Origin: Scleroderma bovista | Lineage: Eukaryota; Basidiomycota; Agaricomycetes; Boletales; Sclerodermataceae | Length of the DNA: 64,000 nt | Assembly (NCBI GenBank): GCA_037178675.1 | Contig: JAYMGJ010000431.1 | Span: 186,001 to 250,000, forward strand | Direction of reading: 5' to 3' | Shown here: one piece after another, positions 35,086 to 46,770 of the stretch | Layout of the letters: every line of letters begins with the position of its first letter | How positions within the stretch are numbered: position 1 is the first letter of the stretch | Notes under the pieces: generated by a model | Database searches by the model: none | What the model saw: only the letters and a program-made list of their open reading frames with translations | What the model was told of the DNA's origin: nothing | Made by a program: the position numbers and the translations under genes

Positions 35086-36173
35086 CGGAATACAAGCCAA
35101 GAGCGCAACAGGAGTCAATCACAGCCGCCGCACGTGACGCGACGCGACAGTGTTGGCGCTTTGTCGTAGCGTATTAGCGATCGGCCGTAATCCGCAATAT
35201 CAGTTCATTTCATTTCTAACTTCCCGCTACATACACGGTATGGTCGAGGTATGCGCGAAGGCGATGCCACTGAGGGTGGTGGCACCAGGGCCCAGTGATA
35301 TGGCGATAAATTGAAGCTGCGGGGTAAAGTTCACGCCCAAGTTCATTGAAGGAGGATTTACTAGATCTCAGTGGCACATTCTGCTGCGGTATGGAGTCAA
35401 GCCGGGCTTACATTGGAAAATTGTGCGGGTGCGATCTCGGTCATCCGCTCAGCGATCACTGGACCCCTGACTTGGATTTCTAAACAGCTTGGACGGCGTT
35501 TTTGGAATTACATACATACACAGGTTCCCCGAAGATCGCACCGTTTCTTTGCGTCAGCCTCGGATCAAGGTGGACGATATGTCGGCGTGCGTCAGGCGGC
35601 ACACTATTCATATCTCACCTTTCTTTGACTGATTTGAATAATTATCCGATGGAGCTGTTTCTGTATGTGCATGTTCTGCCACAGCATTCTGCTCTTTATC
35701 GATAGGCCGAAGTATCCACTTGTCGAGATAGGCCCGACGCCGACCTTGTCCGCCGCGGGGGAATGTTGTTCTGCCCCCGATTTCGAACTCTCCCTTGTGC
35801 TGGTAATACTATGCGTAATCAACCACATCGATAGGACGTCAGCCCTTTCGTCCATAGCACCATGGGATGAGTTCTGTCTATTCCCAGACACTCGTTCAGA
35901 CTATGTGCATGATCATTCTCCGTAAGTATTTCTCAATCAGTATACCCATGCAGGGTTGTATTTCATGCTGCTGCGGAGAAGCTATCCTGCCTGTGAACAG
36001 GGCCAAAGCGTCAGGTGTTCCTTGCTCTGTTTAATTCTGTGCCATCCCTCTGGTATCTCAGTGATCTCATCCACGGAAAATCATTAAGGCATGGCCCGTC
36101 CGGACTCTTTGAGGCTCAAGTGGCACGATTCTCCGAGATCTAGCTGGGCCTCGTGGCCCGTCAATCCCCTGGT
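35086..36173. other. Intergenic stretch, no supported gene
   Basis: About 1.1 kb between the MOG1 start and the TmpA-like gene. Frames up to 95 codons exist on both strands (35371-35925) but lack family motifs or a consistent splice pattern. Promoters of both flanking genes must lie here. Confidence 0.4.
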
Positions 36174-38431
36174 ATGCGACTTCGCGTATTGAATAAAAGG
36201 GGTCGCCACGCATCTGCCAATTCGTACTCGAACTTACTCCCCACTCGATCCTGTTCCATGTCTCTGTCTCTGTATAGCTATGCTGAAAAGGGGACCATGG
36301 ACCTCGCTGAGAAGCCAGTGGAAATCCATATCATTCCTGTCCACTCTTATGGACCGTTGTCGCCTTCAAAGGTCGCGAAACCTACTGCACTACAAAGGCC
36401 CAGGAACGTAAAGGTTTCCAGCTACGTTCGCGTCATTGTATGGTTCAATGCATACCGGTAAGTACATCTAATGGTGTATAACCGCACTCGTGCTTAACCG
36501 ATGCTTCCCAGGCGATTTTTCATTTTAGTGTTAACTCTTAATTTTATCGGACTTGGTTTGGCCATAGCTGGTTCCTGGCCGTATGCCAAGAAATATCAAA
36601 GTGCATTCGTGCTGGGGAATCTGAACTTTGCTATACTTATGCGCAATGAAGTCTTTGGTCGCATCCTGTACTTGTGTGTCAACACATGCTTCGCTAAGGT
36701 TTGTCCCTTTGTGAGTCATGGATTGCTATATAACGCTGGGATTTCCTCGCAGTGGACCCCCCTTTGGTGGCGCCTTGCGTGCACTTCTACGCTCCAAGTA
36801 CGTTAATGTGGTATATGTTACTGATCAGATCACTCACAATCAACGGATCAGCACCTAGGCGGAATCCATAGTTCATGTGCTATCTCTGGTCTAGCATGGT
36901 TTATGTACATGCTTGTCAACCAATACAAGCTAAGGTATCTCTATGAGGACTCGATCCTTGCCTTCGGTGTTATCACAATCGTCTTCTTATTTATCGCTCT
37001 AATTGCGGCGTTTCCTTGGATCCGTAACACTCACCACAAGTAGGGCCCCCTGATCGTTCGCACCGTGCGATCCCCTGTTAATTTTGACCGCAGCGTCTTT
37101 GAGAGAAACCACCGTTTTTTTGGGTGGTCCTCTCTTCTTGCAACCTGGGTCTATACCATCTTGAGTAATATCTACGATGTCGCCGACGGAAAATGGGACC
37201 ACAGCTTTATCTATATCATCCGTCAGCAAGCCTTTTGGTATAACGTGTGCATGACTGTCTTGTAAGCATTGTTTCGCGGAATCGGCCACTCTAGTAACAC
37301 TTATTCACAGGATCATCTTGCCTTGGATTTGTACAAGAAAAGTGCGAGTGGATATTGAACTGGTAGGTATCAATTGTTTGAATGTACTTTTCAAATATTG
37401 AATGCATCCTTGGCAGCCTTCCCCAAAGGTAGCGATACTTCGCTTTGAACGTGGAATGCAACAAGGTTTGCTCGCTCGAATCAGTCGCACGGCCATCATG
37501 GAATACCACGCTTTTGGCATCGTCTCGTATGTATTTTCCTTTCAACTAGCTCGGCACCATCTCCGATGTTCCATTCCCAGTGAAGGAACACATGCAAAAT
37601 ACCATTACTTGATATGTGGTGTCCAAGGTGGGCCACGTCCGATACCGACTGTTATTGTGATTTTGTGACTTTTTTTCTCTAGGAGACTTCACTAAGGGTC
37701 TAGTCAACGATCCCCCTAAAATGATCTGGACACGTGAACTCAAGGTAATTTCACTTAATAACATTGTTACAGGTTCTTATGGTAGTATTACTCAGTTTGC
37801 AGGTGTTTCCAATACCTCGACGCTGTATAAACGTGGCATCCGTATCTGCACGGGAACGGGGTTAGGAGCTGCTCTTTCGACTTGTCTTCAGTCACCCCAT
37901 TGGTAAGTTTTCATTTGCAAGGGACCGATTGAAACTTCATTCCACCCAGGTACCTCATTTGGATCGGTACGCCGATCAAAACTAGCATCGAGTATTTATC
38001 TTGTTTTGACACGTCGGGATCGTCGTTTTCCAGGCTCTGACCAAGAGAAGACGTTTGGACCTACCATCAGTAATCTCATTCATAAGCATATTGGTCCAGA
38101 GCGGCTCCTTTTGTGGGACAGTAAAGCACGCGGAGGCCGTCCAGATACGATGAAGATCTTGAAAGAGGCTTATGATTACTGGAAAGCAGAGGGTAAATGC
38201 CCCGTTATTATCATCAACCCACATTTTAACCTTGACTTACAGTTGTTTTCATCACCTCGAACTATGCTGGAAATACCGAAATTATGCAGGGCTGCAAGGC
38301 TCTAGGTATTCCGGCTTTCGGGACGCTCTGGGATTTCGTAAGTCCATTCGCTTTCCGTGCCACCGTCATTGGTATTCAAAACCACTGCCAAGTGATAATC
38401 GTGTTAAGCACGGAACACCCACTCTCAGTAA
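36174..38431 (+). CDS. TmpA-like integral membrane oxidoreductase
   Basis: Fourteen exons, first 36174-36457, then 36512-36698, 36753-36797, 36852-37039, 37094-37261, 37311-37362, 37417-37526, 37581-37627, 37683-37744, 37796-37902, 37950-37966, 38034-38192, 38243-38337, stop at 38429-38431; 507 residues. Several membrane segments (ILVLTLNFIGLGLAIAG, VITIVFLFIALIAAFPW, WSSLLATWVYTILSNIYDV) precede a reductase-like half with FAD/NAD(P)-type pieces (ILRFERGMQQGLLARISRT, EYHAFGIVSEG, YHYLICGVQGDFTKGLV, IRICTGTGLGAALST, YLIWIG). The end GIPAFGTLWDF is characteristic of TmpA and the C-terminal part of related NRPS-like proteins; A. nidulans TmpA influences conidiation signalling. Start could also be the ATG at 36258. 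The stop codon would follow directly after the last intron; read-through would add about 28 residues. Confidence 0.8.
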
Positions 38432-38734
38432 GAATAATTGACGTTTTCTATGATACTTGCAGCCATTTAGCACTTAGTTATTTACTTACACCGCATCAGT
38501 ACGCCATCTACCTATAGCTTATGAGCAGTCTCCCACATGGACCATTCTACACAATATACAGCAAAGGATTCACATCAGAATAATGCAGTCAACAAGAGAG
38601 ATGACATATAGCACAGGTCAAACATTATAGAAGAATGGGGATCTTTTCGAAAGATATTCCCAGCCAGTAATAGACAGAGGTGAGGGTAGCATATGACTAT
38701 CAAGACAAATATCAGTGAATCCACATATGAGATT

Positions 38735-40130
38735 TCAGATGAGATAGTAATCCAAAACCTCGCCCGGCCTTCCCATCCACTGCCATCGCCGGTGAGGATT
38801 AATTGTCGTGTTTGGCTCCAGGCGGATGCCACGTCGAGCAAGCTCGATAATGACACGAGCAATGTTGCGCGCATCCTAGGAATTACATTCGTCACCTATG
38901 AATGAAGCCAAGAAAATCAAGTACTGACATCCATTCCACAGTGTTGTCGGCCCTGGAATGGGCCTATGCCAAGCGTTCGAAGTTGCTGGGGTATGTTCAA
39001 TGAACGGAGATGGTGACTAGTTGCCAGCTTGTATAGCGAAGTTGTAGACGGTGTCGCCCAGAGAGAACCTGTGACATACCTTCGTCCTGACTTGCTGAGC
39101 ATCAATCATTGTCAACCATACGGGGATCACTCTACGGACGTCAAGAATGTCGCCCCTGAGCCATGGTGGCATAGGAATCTGACAAGGTATAGTGTTTTTG
39201 GTGGTTAGATCTCAAACCATTTCACCTCCCACTGCCCAGAAACTGACTTTTGATATGAAACATTGCTTTACGACAAAGTCCCTCACATCAAATGGACCGT
39301 CAGTACACCAACAAAATCTCTGTAGTGGTCTCCCGTTCTTGGGATCTATCAACCCGTGCTGAGCAAGAAACCTTGCAAAGAGCTTCAGGACCTGGGGAAA
39401 CGTAGGTGCGTGATTGACTTGTCCCTGAGAAGAAGTCATGATTCACCAGATCGCAGATAGAAGGGGGGACGGACTTGAGTTATTCCTGTCAGGTCCGTAC
39501 AGAATTGTGAGAGCTGGGGCCTCCATGTGGGTTTGACAAAGCTGCGAAACTCGTCTACAAGTTCCAGACGGCTTGCCATGCCCTTCGATGTTCTATCCTT
39601 CCAGCGCAAGAGGCACACTGGCCACTCCTGGAAATTTTTTGACATCGTCAAACGACGAGGGAGCGAATACCAATAGGACAAAGACGAACGATGATTTCAT
39701 TTGGCCAGTCAAAGCCTACACCTGGTAAGCAGGTTGCCTCAACGTCGAGGACGAGGAATGCATCATATGGCTGCTTCACGCGAGCAGCCTCGATTTGGGC
39801 AGTCCAATGCGAAGCCTGCTTCGAGACTATGTGAGGGAGCGCAGTTGCAGGCTGTGGTCGATTGAGAACGGATCCCATCTGGGGCTGATAATGGTCAGAG
39901 TGTGACTGAGAGTTTACGGAGGAGGGAAGGGGTTCCTGTGGGGGAGAATGAGGAGGCTTTAAGGAGTCTGTTCCAAGCGCACTCGGTGAATTCTTTGCAC
40001 GGCTCAAGCGCCAGATCAGCACAGCAAGGAAGAATGGAAATAGCAGTTGGGTCGGGGGCAGGGAAACGTTCTGAATGAACGAGATGGGATCAGACATGAA
40101 AGAGAAAGTCGACAAGGTGCCTTCGAGCAT
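38735..40130 (-). CDS. ERI1-like 3'-5' exoribonuclease (DEDDh) with N-terminal membrane anchor
   Basis: Six exons (40130-39690, 39627-39475, 39424-39248, 39178-39080, 38985-38929, 38875-38735) give 355 residues. The DEDDh exonuclease motifs are complete: D129 and E131 in FLVLDVEATC, the second aspartate in CWCTDGPFDVRDF (about 240-247), and the H..D pair in GRQHCGMDDARNIARV (about 305-310). This arrangement is that of the ERI1/3'hExo family, which trims 3' ends of small RNAs, histone mRNA or 5.8S rRNA. A hydrophobic stretch (LLFPFFLAVLIWRL, residues 30-43) before a proline/serine-rich linker suggests membrane tethering; no SAP domain is visible. An inner ATG at 40095 could also serve as start. 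Divergent from CMS1 over 144 bp. Confidence 0.85.
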
Positions 40131-40274
40131 CGTCGTCGACGCTGACCAGCGCGTGTCCTGCTCATGTCCAGTCCTCAAGGCCTCACTGTTGGATGTCTTA
40201 CAGGAGGACGGCAAATGCCGAATGTCAAAGCTGTTGGGCTGGAGGGCTTTTTTCTATTGCAAGCACGTCCACAC

Positions 40275-41376
40275 ATGAGCAGACACCGCGGCGATGACCT
40301 GGAAGACGATTACGTGCCAGATGAGCTCGTGGCATCCTCAGGCGAAGAGGATGTCGGTGCCAACAACGATATCCAGGGCCTACTGAGCGCAGATGAGGAC
40401 CCAGACGAGGAGCATGAAGAGAAGAGACAAACTGCGACCTCGGCAAAGAGGAAACGCAGAGAAAAGGACAAGGAAAGAGAAGAAAAGGTGAGTGGATGCT
40501 ACAATATTACGCTTTGCCAGACTTACTTTCCATGCAGAGGAGAAAACTCTCCGAAACCAAAGATGACGGCGAGCCTCCCTCAATAGCAATGCAATCTCCA
40601 CAGCAACTTGCAGACTATATCTCGTCCACGCAAGCCAAAGCATTCCCAGAAAAGTCCGGACTAGAATTGCTTGACTTATCTATCCCAGGTGAGTCATCCG
40701 CATAGCACCGTCATCCCGTGGATTTTAATTCAACTGTCAGACAGAAACCTCAATTGTGGACACGAGTTCATGGACGGAATCGAGGCCATTGGACCGTCTG
40801 GTTGAGTTCATCACAAATGGTACAACTTCTGACCACCTTCTAGCCTGCCATAAAAACTATCCTCTAAGTTTCCTCTAGTCCTTCCGACCCTGCACAAGAG
40901 GCTATCACAGCGGTCAAAAGTCGCAGGCTCGCCAACATTGCTATTCATAGCCGGTGCGGCCTTGCGAGTGGCCGATATCACTCGGGTTCTCAAGGATAGG
41001 AGACTTCGTGGTGACAAGGGCGGGGAAGTGGCGAAGTTGTTTGCCAGGCACATAAAGTTGGAAGAACATGTTACCTATCTGAGACGGACAAAGATTGGCT
41101 CTGCAGTTGGCACTCCAGGGAGAGTGGGTAAATTACTTTGTGAAAAAGGTAAGCACATCTGGTAAAGTCAGAACTTGGCCTTAATAACGGTTCCCAGACG
41201 CGCTTTCTGTATCTCAGCTCACCCACATCATCCTCGACATCTCATACCGAGATGTAAAGAAGCGCAACCTGCTCGACATCCCGGAGACTCGCGATGAAGT
41301 ATTCAGAATGGTTTTCGGAGCACCAAAGCTGCTACATGCCATTAGGGAGGGAAAAACCAAAGTCGTCTTGTTTTAG
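40275..41376 (+). CDS. CMS1: CMS1 small-subunit processome-associated protein
   Basis: Five exons (40275-40487, 40538-40688, 40745-40819, 40879-41148, 41198-41376) encode 295 residues. The N-terminus is acidic then strongly basic (KRKRREKDKEREEKRRK), the usual nucleolar style. The conserved part contains LLFIAGAALRVADITRVLK, KLFARHIKLEEHVTYL, GTPGRVGKLL and THIILDISYRDVKKRNLLD, a helicase-like fold without an ATP site, as in the CMS1 family. CMS1 is linked to 18S rRNA maturation. The acceptor of intron 2 (40744) was chosen over an upstream AG because it restores frame and the PETSIVD junction. Confidence 0.9.
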
Positions 41377-41461
41377 ACCTACCACCAGCTGCCTTCTAAT
41401 GCATTTCACACCAGAAGATGAAATAATTATATAGCGATACTATTAACACGCACAGGGAGCG

Positions 41462-41909
41462 TCAAAAGCCCTTGGGGTTGACTCTCAGCGTTAGCTGCAG
41501 GACTTGTCAACATCTCTCCCAAAATGAAAAGTTGAAAGCCCACTCTTGTCCACTTTGGCACCTTGTGGATGCCTTTGCGATAGCCTTGGGACGTGGGACT
41601 GAAAATTGAGTACTTATCCCGAGGATGCATTTCATGTTGCTTGGGCAGTTGAAGAGCGCGGTCCTGAACACGGTGTAGACCAGAGAAGTCAAGTAGCACC
41701 ATAACCTACCAGAGCAGCACATTGCACGCCGCTCGAGCGAACAGCTTCAATAACCGCGTCGACTCGTTTTAGGCGGACGCGTGCGTTTGCCTTTCTCGTC
41801 GGCGACAGCTTCCAGGGCGTTTTCCTGAGAAAACTGAGTGTAATGCACGGAGACAATCTGAATGCACGAACCAGAGCAGACCACTAAGTGAGACAGACGT
41901 TGGAAACAT
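41462..41909 (-). CDS. MRPL31: Mitochondrial large-subunit ribosomal protein mL60 (MRPL31)
   Basis: Four exons (41909-41872, 41824-41710, 41663-41544, 41494-41462) encode 101 residues. The product matches fungal mL60 along its length: LSGLLWRKTPWKLSPTRKAN, RLKRVDAVIEAVRSSGV, then the signature DKYSIFSPTSQGYRKGIHKV and the end PKWTRLTLRVNPKGF. It is a fungal-specific protein of the mitochondrial large ribosomal subunit. Without splicing each frame looks like unrelated small proteins; the spliced frame is unambiguous. It is head to head with SF3A1, with only 77 bp between start codons. Confidence 0.92.
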
Positions 41910-41986
41910 AAGAGTCCACTTTCTCGAGGAACAACTCGTAAGAATTGTTTCAAGCTCCGACAAACGCAACTCGACTTGTCACGACG
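41910..41986. promoter_or_regulatory. 77-bp bidirectional promoter region, mL60 / SF3A1
   Basis: This is the whole space between two diverging start codons. Core promoters of the two genes must overlap it and probably each other's first exons. Confidence 0.6.
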
Positions 41987-44486
41987 ATGGCAGTAGAGAC
42001 ACAGCTTGCGGACGGACTCAACGCGAGCGCAGAGACACTAAATAATGGCACAAGGGAGCCTTCTATTCGATTTGCTAGTGGACTTATTCTGCCTCCACCG
42101 GAAATCAAGTGTGAATATGCATTCCTTTGAAAAGCGTTTCGAGTCGCTGACAATACCGTCTCCTGCAGCTGTTATTGACAGAACTGCCCTCTTCGTTGCG
42201 CGCTCTGCCAACCCCCCTCTGTTCGAAGACAAAATTCGCGAGAATCAACGTCAGGATCCCAAGTTCTCGTTCCTCAACCCTGCCGACCCTTATCATGCTT
42301 ACTACAGGCATCGGATGGACAGGATAGATGCCGGTGAGGAACTGGAGGAGGGTCAACCGGAGAAAGAAAAGGTAGAATCCGGTGAGATTGTCACTAAACA
42401 AGTGGATGTCGGAGTCGAGCCTCCACAGCCCCAGTTCGTCCTCGACATACCAAACATCAGCCCCATTGACCTGTGAGTGCATTGTTGGTTCAACTGCGAA
42501 ACTAAGCTCATGCGACTCAGGGACATCATGAAGTTGACCGCTCTCTTCACCGCTTTCCGTGGTCACGGTTTTCTGGCTGCGCTGTCTCAAAGAGAAGGCC
42601 GAAATTACCAGTTCGACTTCTTGCGCCCAAATCATTCCCTCTTTGGTTATTTTAATCGACTTGTCGAACAATATCAGAAAGTGTTGTACCCAAGTAAGGA
42701 GATGTTGGCACAGCTCAACGAACGTACCCAACAAGGTGCCCAATGGAAAATTCTAGAGCAGTCTAGGAAATATGCCAAGTGGGAACAGCTGAAACGGGAG
42801 AAAGATAAAAAGAGGCAAGATGATCAAGAGGCTGAAAAACGTAGGTATTATACTCAGCTTCATTGAGCTGTGATCTTAATGTCTTTCCAGGTGCATTCGC
42901 AGAAATTGATTGGCATGATTATGCTATTGTTCAGACTATTGAATTCACTGTAGCAGACGCAAATACGGAGCTTCCTCCTCCAATGAGTCTCCAGGAGGTT
43001 GAAAACATGACATTAGCACAGAAACGGATGGCCGCTATGATCATGGAGAATACTGCGGACGAAATAGAGGCACACCGTGCAAGGCAAGCTGCTGCAGAAG
43101 CTGAGGCAGCCGCTGCTGTGAGCTCGGCTGGTGGAGTTGCAGCTATAGGCACACGCGAAGAGGACGAAGATGCAGCCATGGAGGAAAGCGATGATGAAGA
43201 TGATGAAATTCAACGCAAGAGACGAGAGGAGGCAGAGAGGCAGAGAGAGTTGGAGCGCGCCAAGGCCATACAAGCTAGTGCCAATGTTGCAGGCCCAATG
43301 AAAATTAAGACAGATTATGTCCCAAAGCGTGCGTCGTGTCTGGCTGCTGGTGAGAATGTGCTGACACTGTCCAGTTGGTTCCAAGAAGAACTCCGCACTC
43401 ACCACCTGTGCGATCTGTGGTCAACAAATCCCGGTAGACGAGCTGGACGAGCACATGCGTATCGAGTTGCTGGATCCAAAGTGGAAATCTCAGCGGGATG
43501 CTTTGGAAGCTCGCAAGATCCAAGCTTCGGAGCTGTTACGCGGTGCAAATGTTGTCACTTCACTCAAAAACCTCGCAAGCACACGTGTCGATATCTTCGG
43601 TACGGAGGCAGATGAAGAACGTCGGAAGAGGGAGGAGGAAGAGGAACATGCGCGACGGAAAGAAAGGGAAAAAGTCGTTTGGGATGGTCATACTGCAACC
43701 AAAGTCAGCACTATGGACAAGTACTCGACAAATGTCAATTTCGACGAACAAATCGCCGCTATCCACCGTGCGAAGGGTCTTGGCCCACAGGAACCCAACG
43801 CTATCGGCCCTGGTATCGGACCCGCCGCTGCTCCACCGCCGATCACGTCCCTTCCCCCAGCACCTGCATCGTTACCTGCACCCCCTACACAAACGGCGAA
43901 TCCAGCATTCTCTGCCGCTACTGTTTCATCTGGCCCTCAGCCGGCATCGGCGTTCCAGCCACCACCAGTTATGCTTCCTCCACTTCATTACCAGGGTCTC
44001 GACGCTGCACAACCATTCGGGTTCCAGCCCCCTCCAGCTGGCATGCATCCTGCACGCATGCCAGGTGCACCGCCACAAGCAGGCATGGTGCGGAGTGCTG
44101 ACCAAGTTGAAGGGCTCGAAGAGCAACCCCAGATCAAGAGGCAAAAGATCGCAAGGCTCCCTGGAGGGGGGCTCTACCCTGAGGCGGACTGGATCAACAT
44201 GCATCCTTACACAATATCGCTTAGTATTCAACTTCCCAACGACCCTTCAAAGCCGGAGTGGAAGCTGGATGGACACGTGGTGACGGTTTCGGACCTTCCA
44301 CTGACCCTTCTTGTGTCTACTCTCCGTGACCGCTTCCTCCAGACGACGGGGAGCACACTACCTGCGTCTAAGATTCGTCTGTCGCACATGGGCAAAATGT
44401 TGACCAACTCCAACACACTTGCATTTTACAACATGGAGGACGAAGATCCGATAATACTGAGTGTTAGTGCGGGGAAGAAGAAGTGA
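41987..44486 (+). CDS. PRP21: Splicing factor 3A subunit 1 (SF3A1/PRP21)
   Basis: Five exons (41987-42110, 42169-42472, 42521-42840, 42891-43328, 43375-44486) give 765 residues. Two SURP/SWAP modules are visible (IRFASGLILPPPEIKSVIDR to FSFLNPADPYHAYY, and IMKLTALFTAFRGHGFLAAL to RPNHSLFGYFNRLV). The PRP21-like core includes WHDYAIVQTIEFTVAD and a cysteine-containing CAICGQQIPVDELDEHMRI segment, followed by a proline-rich stretch (about 520-640) and a C-terminal ubiquitin-like domain (LPLTLLVSTLRDRFLQ.. to PIILSVSAGKKK). SF3a joins the U2 snRNP to form the 17S particle that recognises the branch site. Residue spacing fits the family. Confidence 0.96.
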
Positions 44487-44878
44487 TTACAACTGTGGGC
44501 TGCCGTCATGTATCGTGCCATAAGTACATATTCATTCATATGGGTGCGTGTCTGACGAGGGACATAAGTTAGGCGTGGACGTAAAAGAGCAAAAGATGAT
44601 AAAGATACATGCTTGATCTACAGTCTAGATCGCGACTCATGGGCATGAATGATACAAATATAGCGTTGATGGGGAATGCAAGAGAAAGTTATGAATAAGA
44701 CCCAAGGAATACCCCACGATGGACCGAAGTCTGACCCGAAAACCCGAAGAAACAGAAACCCCATTTTTTCCACCATAAACCCGGAGAAATATGCGTTACG
44801 GCCGTAACTCTCGTGTCTGAAACGCCCTTTCATTGTCGATAGTGCGACGTGAGCCGTAGATGGGACGTAGTTAATTGA

Positions 44879-45424
44879 TTAGTGGTACAGCGCCTGGCCG
44901 TAACGTGTGCGATGGACCACAAGTGGTATGTGCGTGGCTGTCATGTACACATCAGGAGGCGACGATCGTGGGCGCAAAATAGGCGACAGAGGGGCAAGGA
45001 CATGGCTGTGGAAGACAGCAGACGTGCATGAAGACGGGACTGAGTCTGATTGCTCGCTCCTGTTGTCGCCGTCCACGGGGACCATGTCCCCGAGCCATTC
45101 ATCCTCGCCCCGAGACGGCCAGCGACGAATGGAAGATTTTCTCCGAAAGACGCTGTTCTCGGAGGAGAGATATGGCGAGTTGAGGAGCGTAGGGGGTATA
45201 GGGACATCGCCACAGTGCTTGCTGTGTGAATGCAGAGAGCCAAGGGAATAAGAGAGAGATCGCCTGGACCGTGGACGCACTGGAGCTGAGTGGTTCTGCA
45301 TGCCGGGTGTGGGGGACAAGGAGTGCAAGTCGTTTTCGTCCTGTTGGAGAGGAGGAAGAGAGGATGTCTGATCTGGAGAGGGGCCAAAATGTCTTATATG
45401 CAATTTGCGATTGTTTCGTGACAA
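44879..45424 (-). CDS. Hypothetical serine/proline-rich protein, 5' end unresolved
   Basis: A 181-codon open frame on the minus strand ends at 44879. It begins without an ATG at its upstream limit, so a 5' exon beyond 45424 or an internal ATG near 45300 is needed. The product is rich in serine, proline and arginine (RSRRSLSYSLGSLHSHSKH, VFRRKSSIRRWPSRGEDEW) with no membrane segment or known motif. Codon use looks coding and the frame is longer than expected by chance, but a 115-codon plus-strand frame (44907-45251) overlaps it. It sits between the 3' ends of SF3A1 and UBC6. I do not recognise a family. Confidence 0.4.
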   Translation of the reverse strand: MSRNNRKLHIRHFGPSPDQTSSLPPLQQDENDLHSLSPTPGMQNHSAPVRPRSRRSLSYSLGSLHSHSKHCGDVPIPPTLLNSPYLSSENSVFRRKSSIRRWPSRGEDEWLGDMVPVDGDNRSEQSDSVPSSCTSAVFHSHVLAPLSPILRPRSSPPDVYMTATHIPLVVHRTRYGQALYH

Positions 45425-45574
45425 ATCCGGTTAGTGCCTTTTTGCTGACATAATGCGGGCTGGACGCGGTCGAGCCGAACAGAAATATCCAATTGCTACA
45501 CTGAAACGTATCCTACGAATAATAATTATCACATACCGGAACGCATTTTACACAGACACACGCCCCCCACACGC

Positions 45575-46770
45575 TCACAGCACTCGCCGGTACAGAAGCC
45601 CCACAACAAGCACCAGCAGCACACAGATGGCAGTGTCCAGTAGCAATGGTGGTCGTAATGTACTACCGTGGGCGCGGTTTACGCTTACATGGCTAGACTC
45701 ATCCGATGCGCGCTCCTGATCATGATGTACTGGAGGTTCTGGTGGCGACGTTTCAGGACTACTTGGCTGATCGGGGCTTGTCAGAGAGCGTTCAAGCACC
45801 GTGGGTATTTCCTTCTGTGTAGTAGCTTGCGTGTCGGAAGGTGATTCCGAGGGCGCCTGGTCCTTGACAGGGAGACCTGGTAGGCATTCCAAGTTGCTTA
45901 TCTGGCATCTGGGGCACACCCACTCCCGTGATCTATCCCCCACATCGTTCGTTTGAGGGGATGATCAACGCGGCCAAGACAGGACTACTCACTGTTGAGC
46001 CAGACGCTTCCGCTCCGAGACGGAGTATTCGACAGAACCCACGCCATTGGCAGCCTGTCCCTTGAGAGGAAAAAACCCCTGGAGGCCCAGGATGGCTTTC
46101 AGGGCAATCAGCTGTTATTTTCGTCTCTGTGGGTACCAAACTCTTACCGGTCCTTACTCCCCAAGCAGGCTGCCATTCCTCTTCGTGATCTGGCGAATCA
46201 ATTAGTCTAGACCATCCACACCCGTCAGCAACGTATCGGCACCTACAGTTGGTGAAACTGATACAGATCTAAAACAAGTGGTCTCGCCAATGTGAATAAC
46301 TACGTGTTTGGCAGACCATCATACCTTCGTATTAAGCTCAAATCGGCCGTTTGGAGTAAGCATCATGAGTGATGGTGGTCTGAATGGGTATTCTGCAGGG
46401 AGAATAATCCGGAAATGGTATAATCCACCTTCAAACTCCGTCCCGGGAGGCCCTCTGAGGGTGCAATGCCACTCCTGCAATCCATCATAAGACATAATGA
46501 TGTGCTATGCATCGGGACACCTACAAAAATGTCGTCCTGTTTTGGGGTAGTGTGTGATGACTGGAAACGCGCGGACAGGGATAATGGACATACCTCGAGA
46601 GGTGCAGCGTGATAGTCAGGACATGGGTCGTTGGCCAGCTCTCTGGCTTCCTGCATTATTCGCTTAACAGCTCCACGAACGGACCAGACTGTCAGTACAT
46701 ATCAGGGGAACGACAGGAAGGTTCGCGGCATACCGGTGTTGTTCCTGTTTAACGCAGTCGCCGCCGACAT
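45575..46770 (-). CDS. UBC6: Tail-anchored ubiquitin-conjugating enzyme E2 (UBC6/UBE2J2)
   Basis: Eight exons (46770-46734, 46670-46594, 46536-46525, 46474-46325, 46268-46247, 46189-46148, 46095-45993, 45932-45575) give 266 residues. The UBC fold is clear: VKRIMQEARELANDPCPDYH, DDIFEWHCTLRGPPGTEFEG, LPAEYPFRPPSLMMLTPNGR, catalytic cysteine C94 in ICISFTNYHEE, and WQPAWGVRT. The C-terminal segment LLLDTAICVLLVLVVGLLY is a tail anchor, placing the enzyme on the ER membrane where UBC6 serves ER-associated degradation. Exon 3 is 12 nt and encodes just DDIF; exon 5 is 22 nt and carries the active cysteine. Both are required to restore the E2 core. Confidence 0.93.

Noticed and set aside
38338..38517. 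C-terminal read-through of the TmpA-like protein
   Set aside because: The family normally ends in GTLWDF; a GTAAGT donor follows at once and the next acceptor leads directly to TAA.
41427..41969. Two small independent minus-strand proteins
   Set aside because: Spliced together they form mL60; as separate frames they have no homologue.
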